This document shows positions 6,216 through 7,450 of a stretch of DNA of 7,450 bases, piece after piece (the first letter of the stretch is position 1; every line of letters begins with the position of its first letter). The notes under the pieces are model-generated. The model did no database searches. It saw nothing but the letters and a program-made list of their open reading frames with translations, and was not told the DNA's origin. Origin of the DNA: Muribaculaceae bacterium (GTDB taxonomy: Bacteria; Bacteroidota; Bacteroidia; Bacteroidales; Muribaculaceae); contig JAIDBM010000197.1 in assembly GCA_029056365.1 (NCBI GenBank), forward strand, positions 1 through 7,450, in the 5' to 3' direction. Both the position numbers and the translations under genes were made by a program.

Positions 6216-6671
6216 TCAGTTGTTCAGATAACCCAGCAACGCCGGGGCAACATTGTATATCATACCGCGCAAACCGGGTGTGGCCGACGCAGCCGGAGCC
6301 GTCGAGGGGCTTACCATGTACCACAGGTTCATGAACAGGCTCAGCGCCACCGCCACTTCAAGCACACAGAATGCCACACCGCACAGCCGGTTCAGCAGCG
6401 ACATATGCAAAGCGTGGAACAGTGAACTCAGCATACGGCCCAGAAGAAAGCAGCCGAGATAAGCGGCCATAAAGACCACTATATTGGCCACGACCATATC
6501 TGTCGCCTCCGGCCCGATCCATGCCGCCACCGTATGCGCGAACATACGGCAGGCCACCACTCCGGCCACAAGGCCGATCACTCTGGCCGCCATTGCAATG
6601 ATTCCTTTGCAGTAACCGCGTAAGGCAGCGGCTCCAAGCAATACAACCAATAATATATCAAATGCGTTCAT
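6216..6671 (-). CDS. CvpA-family integral membrane protein
   Basis: A 151-residue inner-membrane protein of the CvpA family, named for a gene needed for colicin V production; its biochemical role is not settled. About four hydrophobic segments are visible, roughly residues 4-18, 28-45, 58-82 and 96-118. The RGYCKGI motif (18-24) follows the first helix, as is usual in the family, and the LNRLCGVAFCVLE motif (93-105) opens the last one. The tail (121-151) is soluble and Ala/Pro-rich. I chose the ATG at 6671. An upstream in-frame TTG at 6695 would add MQFQGNNI-type sequence and lie on the candidate promoter. An AAGGA (6685-6681) sits 9 bases before the ATG. The stop is one base from the sufB start, so the two are very likely cotranscribed and translationally coupled. 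The family call is good, but any direct role in Fe-S assembly is inference. Confidence 0.85.
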   Translation of the reverse strand: MNAFDILLVVLLGAAALRGYCKGIIAMAARVIGLVAGVVACRMFAHTVAAWIGPEATDMVVANIVVFMAAYLGCFLLGRMLSSLFHALHMSLLNRLCGVAFCVLEVAVALSLFMNLWYMVSPSTAPAASATPGLRGMIYNVAPALLGYLNN

Positions 6672-6685
6672 TATGTTGTTTCCTT

Positions 6686-6728
6686 GAAACTGCAAATTTA
6701 CAAATTTTTTCGTAACCCTGCTATCAAA
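6686..6728 (-). promoter_or_regulatory. Candidate Bacteroidota-type promoter for cvpA-suf operon
   Basis: On the minus strand TAAATTTG (6700-6693) matches the Bacteroides -7 consensus TAnnTTTG. A TTTG (6728-6725), overlapping the last codons and stop of the peptidase gene, could serve as the -33 element. The spacing is 24 bases, longer than the usual roughly 19-21, so the -33 assignment is weak. A start site near 6687 would leave a leader of about 15 bases before the cvpA ATG. No Fur, IscR or SufR-like operator is recognisable. The peptidase gene could also be cotranscribed, since no terminator hairpin lies between them. Confidence 0.5.
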
Positions 6729-7449
6729 CGGGCAATTTATAGGCTTTCAGACGGGCCTCCAGCTCGCGCTCGCGCCCGCCGCAATAGCTGTCGCAAAGCT
6801 CGTGAAACCTTGCCGAATGATTCATTTCCGACAGATGTGCGAGTTCGTGGTATATCACATAGTCGCGCAACTCCTGCGGATAATACACCAGAAGCGAACT
6901 CAACGATATGCATCCCTGAGAATCGCACTGCCCCAGTGTACGCCGTCCTTTTCCGATGGTCCAGCCTATGGGCTGGCGCCCTACCTTGGCGGCAAGCGCC
7001 CTGGCCCGGGGTATAAGCACCGACGGTGCCTCAGCCGCAGCTATCTTACGCAACATATCGCTTATGGCACGCACCACGCCCCAGTCGGAAATATCTCTGC
7101 CATCCGGCACATAGAGCACCCATCCGGATTTACAACGACGGGCCTGTATGCAATTGCTGTTTGTTTCCTGACCTTCTATCGCCACCTTGAATTCCCCGGC
7201 ATCGATCACCTGACCCAAATAATACTTTTTGCCCACCGGCTTCTTTTCCAGCAGGAGGGGTTTCATTTCCCGGAGAACATTGCGGAATTCCTCCTCGCTC
7301 ACCCGCGGAGGCACCGTAAGCTGCAGCTCGCCGGTTTTCCACATTGCCGTGAACCGGCGTGCTTGGCTCCGCACAACAAAGTGCACCACACCAAGGTCTT
7401 CGAACTGAATCCGTCCGCTTCCCACAAGTTCTTCCCGTTTCATTCCCAT
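6724..7449 (-). CDS. YgjP/DUF45-type zinc metallopeptidase (start may lie beyond the window)
   Basis: A 241-residue protein of the YgjP-like (DUF45, M48-related) metallopeptidase family. Its C-terminal third has the zinc site HELAHLSEMNH with His201, Glu202, His205 and probably His211. It is preceded by the family's GQCDSQGCISLSSLLVYYP segment (173-191) and YVIYHELAHL. The N-terminal part is the beta-rich region typical of the family (RSQARRFTAMWKTGELQLTVPPRVS, 28-51). The usual RFW after NHS is RFH here (Trp to His, residue 216). ATG codons occur at 7449 and 7443, and since the window ends at 7450 the start could be further upstream, although 241 residues already suits the family. The family's biological role is poorly known; nucleotide-related hydrolase names in databases rest on limited data. 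It is cytosolic by sequence, with no signal peptide. It is separated from cvpA by 52 bases. Confidence 0.85.
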   Translation of the reverse strand: MGMKREELVGSGRIQFEDLGVVHFVVRSQARRFTAMWKTGELQLTVPPRVSEEEFRNVLREMKPLLLEKKPVGKKYYLGQVIDAGEFKVAIEGQETNSNCIQARRCKSGWVLYVPDGRDISDWGVVRAISDMLRKIAAAEAPSVLIPRARALAAKVGRQPIGWTIGKGRRTLGQCDSQGCISLSSLLVYYPQELRDYVIYHELAHLSEMNHSARFHELCDSYCGGRERELEARLKAYKLPV

Positions 7450-7450
7450 C

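Overview
The window looks like a chromosomal segment from a Bacteroidota organism, most likely order Bacteroidales and possibly a gut Muribaculaceae-type lineage. The reasons are the suf gene order (sufB-sufC-sufD-sufS with no sufE, sufU or sufA in between), SufB and SufC sequences close to those I know from Bacteroides, scarcity of clear Shine-Dalgarno sites, and a TAnnTTTG-type -7 promoter element. The family-level placement is inference. The DNA is GC-rich, so many long antisense ORFs are open by chance.

Layout. Positions 1-141 hold the last 46 codons of a plus-strand gene I do not recognise, followed by a strong rho-independent terminator (167-200). Positions 142-432 are noncoding. They contain two head-to-tail copies of a short palindromic repeat (208-232, 260-284) and a hairpin (367-392) that fits the terminator of the opposing operon. 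All other genes are on the minus strand. In transcription order they are: a YgjP/DUF45-type zinc metallopeptidase (7449 to 6724, start possibly outside the window), a 52-base gap with a candidate promoter, a CvpA-family membrane protein (6671-6216), sufB (6214-4715), sufC (4667-3897), sufD (3900-2539), sufS (2531-1317) and a Cof-type HAD phosphatase (1320-433).

Function. SufB, SufC and SufD form the cytosolic SufBC2D scaffold that assembles Fe-S clusters. SufC supplies ATPase activity and SufS draws sulfur from cysteine as an enzyme-bound persulfide. The four Suf proteins retain the key residues I can check. Gene packing is tight: cvpA/sufB are separated by 1 base, sufC/sufD and sufS/HAD overlap by 4 bases (ATGA), sufD/sufS are separated by 7, and only sufB/sufC has a longer gap (47). 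This argues for one transcript, cvpA-sufBCDS-HAD, with the membrane protein and the phosphatase as passengers or accessory partners. The sulfur-transfer partner of SufS (SufE or SufU) is not in the window.

The most unusual signal is the repeat family at the left end. Three copies of a GGAG-preceded 8-9 bp perfect hairpin resemble REP elements of the kind associated with RAYT transposases. The third copy lies in inverted orientation inside the 3' end of the HAD gene, where it is translated and appears to have replaced the original C-terminus. I see no wholly new defence or biosynthetic system in the window.
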